From NCBI GenBank assembly GCA_017530275.1, contig JAFXMP010000117.1, positions 1 to 6,081 on the forward strand: a stretch of DNA of 6,081 nucleotides. The letters are read 5' to 3'. Positions 5,805 through 6,081 of this stretch are shown here, one piece after another. The translations under genes were made by a program, and so were the position numbers. How positions within the stretch are numbered: position 1 is the first letter of the stretch; every line of letters begins with the position of its first letter. The stretch is from Clostridia bacterium. GTDB lineage: Bacteria > Bacillota_A > Clostridia > Christensenellales > Aristaeellaceae. The notes beneath the pieces are model-generated. The model made no database searches. It saw only the letters and a program-made list of their open reading frames with translations, and was not told the DNA's origin.

Positions 5805-6081
5805 CGATTTTCACCATCAGGATGCGGATCACGCTTTCTTCGATCCGTTCCATGGTGAGTTCCCCGGTATTCAGCGCCTGTTTTACCGCCCGGTAGGCGG
5901 CGCCCAGATCGGGGGGCAGCAGCAGGATATCCGCCCCGGCTTTCAGCGCCGCTACGGATTCCTGCCCTTTTTTATAAGTTGATGTGATCGCGGTCATTCG
6001 CAGGGAATCGGTCACTACCACCCCCTGAAATCCCATTTCTCCCCGCAGAATGCCCTTGATCGCGCGGGAAGAGGTGGACGC
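5785..6081 (-). CDS. GH3 glycosidase, single-domain NagZ-like beta-N-acetylhexosaminidase (C-terminal part, runs off the right edge)
   Basis: Ninety-eight C-terminal codons are in the window, read from 6081 down to the TAA at 5787-5785. The first residues (SSRAIKGILRGEMGFQG, then VVVTDSLRMTAI) match the signature of the GH3 N-terminal TIM-barrel domain; the aspartate in VVTDSL (codon 6009-6007) is the family's catalytic nucleophile. Then come ALKAGADILLLPPD and a final helix, ESVIRILMVKIAMGWFE, matching the usual RILxxK...G close of that domain. The protein ends there, so it lacks the second alpha/beta domain of two-domain GH3 enzymes and resembles the NagZ class, which removes N-acetylglucosamine from muropeptides. 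The catalytic His-containing loop, any signal peptide and the start lie outside, so localisation cannot be judged. NagZ function rests on the single-domain ending and is less certain than the GH3 call. Confidence 0.88.
   Translation of the reverse strand, partial: ASTSSRAIKGILRGEMGFQGVVVTDSLRMTAITSTYKKGQESVAALKAGADILLLPPDLGAAYRAVKQALNTGELTMERIEESVIRILMVKIAMGWFE

Overview
The window reads as a chromosomal segment of a Gram-positive, Clostridia-like bacterium. By eye the DNA is moderately GC-rich (roughly mid-50s percent). It has purine-rich Shine-Dalgarno sites, sigma-A type promoters with TATAAT and extended -10 elements, a classic intrinsic terminator, and several exported proteins with short Lys-Lys signal peptides. 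The protein families (CdaR/PucR-type regulator, S41 carboxyl-terminal protease, single-domain GH3, secreted caspase-like protein) suit a gut or anaerobic Clostridia member. No gene fixes the taxon, so this is inference.

Layout, left to right. (1) Positions 1-772, minus strand: the N-terminal two thirds of a zinc-type medium-chain dehydrogenase, running off the left edge. (2) Positions 773-1012: a divergent intergenic region with one well-formed promoter per direction. (3) Positions 1013-1756, plus strand: a secreted, cysteine-rich, NlpC/P60- or CHAP-like protein. (4) Positions 1846-2916 and 2938-4155, plus strand: a CdaR/PucR-type transcriptional regulator followed 21 bases later by an exported S41 (CtpA/CtpB-like) PDZ protease. 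These two have their own promoter and a strong intrinsic terminator at 4173-4205, so they look like a two-gene operon. (5) Positions 4284-5804, plus strand: a secreted caspase-like (clan CD) cysteine peptidase with an EF-hand-like calcium loop and a C-terminal FlgD-type Ig-like domain. (6) Positions 5785-6081, minus strand: the C-terminal end of a single-domain GH3 glycosidase (NagZ-like). It converges on the caspase-like gene and overlaps its 3' end by 20 bases.

Working together: four of the six products (NlpC/P60-like, S41 protease, caspase-like peptidase, GH3) are hydrolases, and three carry visible signal peptides. The right four fifths of the window may therefore concern envelope or extracellular protein and peptidoglycan processing. 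The dehydrogenase faces away and is probably unrelated metabolism. I saw no mobile element, CRISPR array, tRNA, rRNA or phage signature. The most interesting part is the caspase/EF-hand/Ig protein beside a regulator-protease operon. I do not see a demonstrably new multi-gene system.
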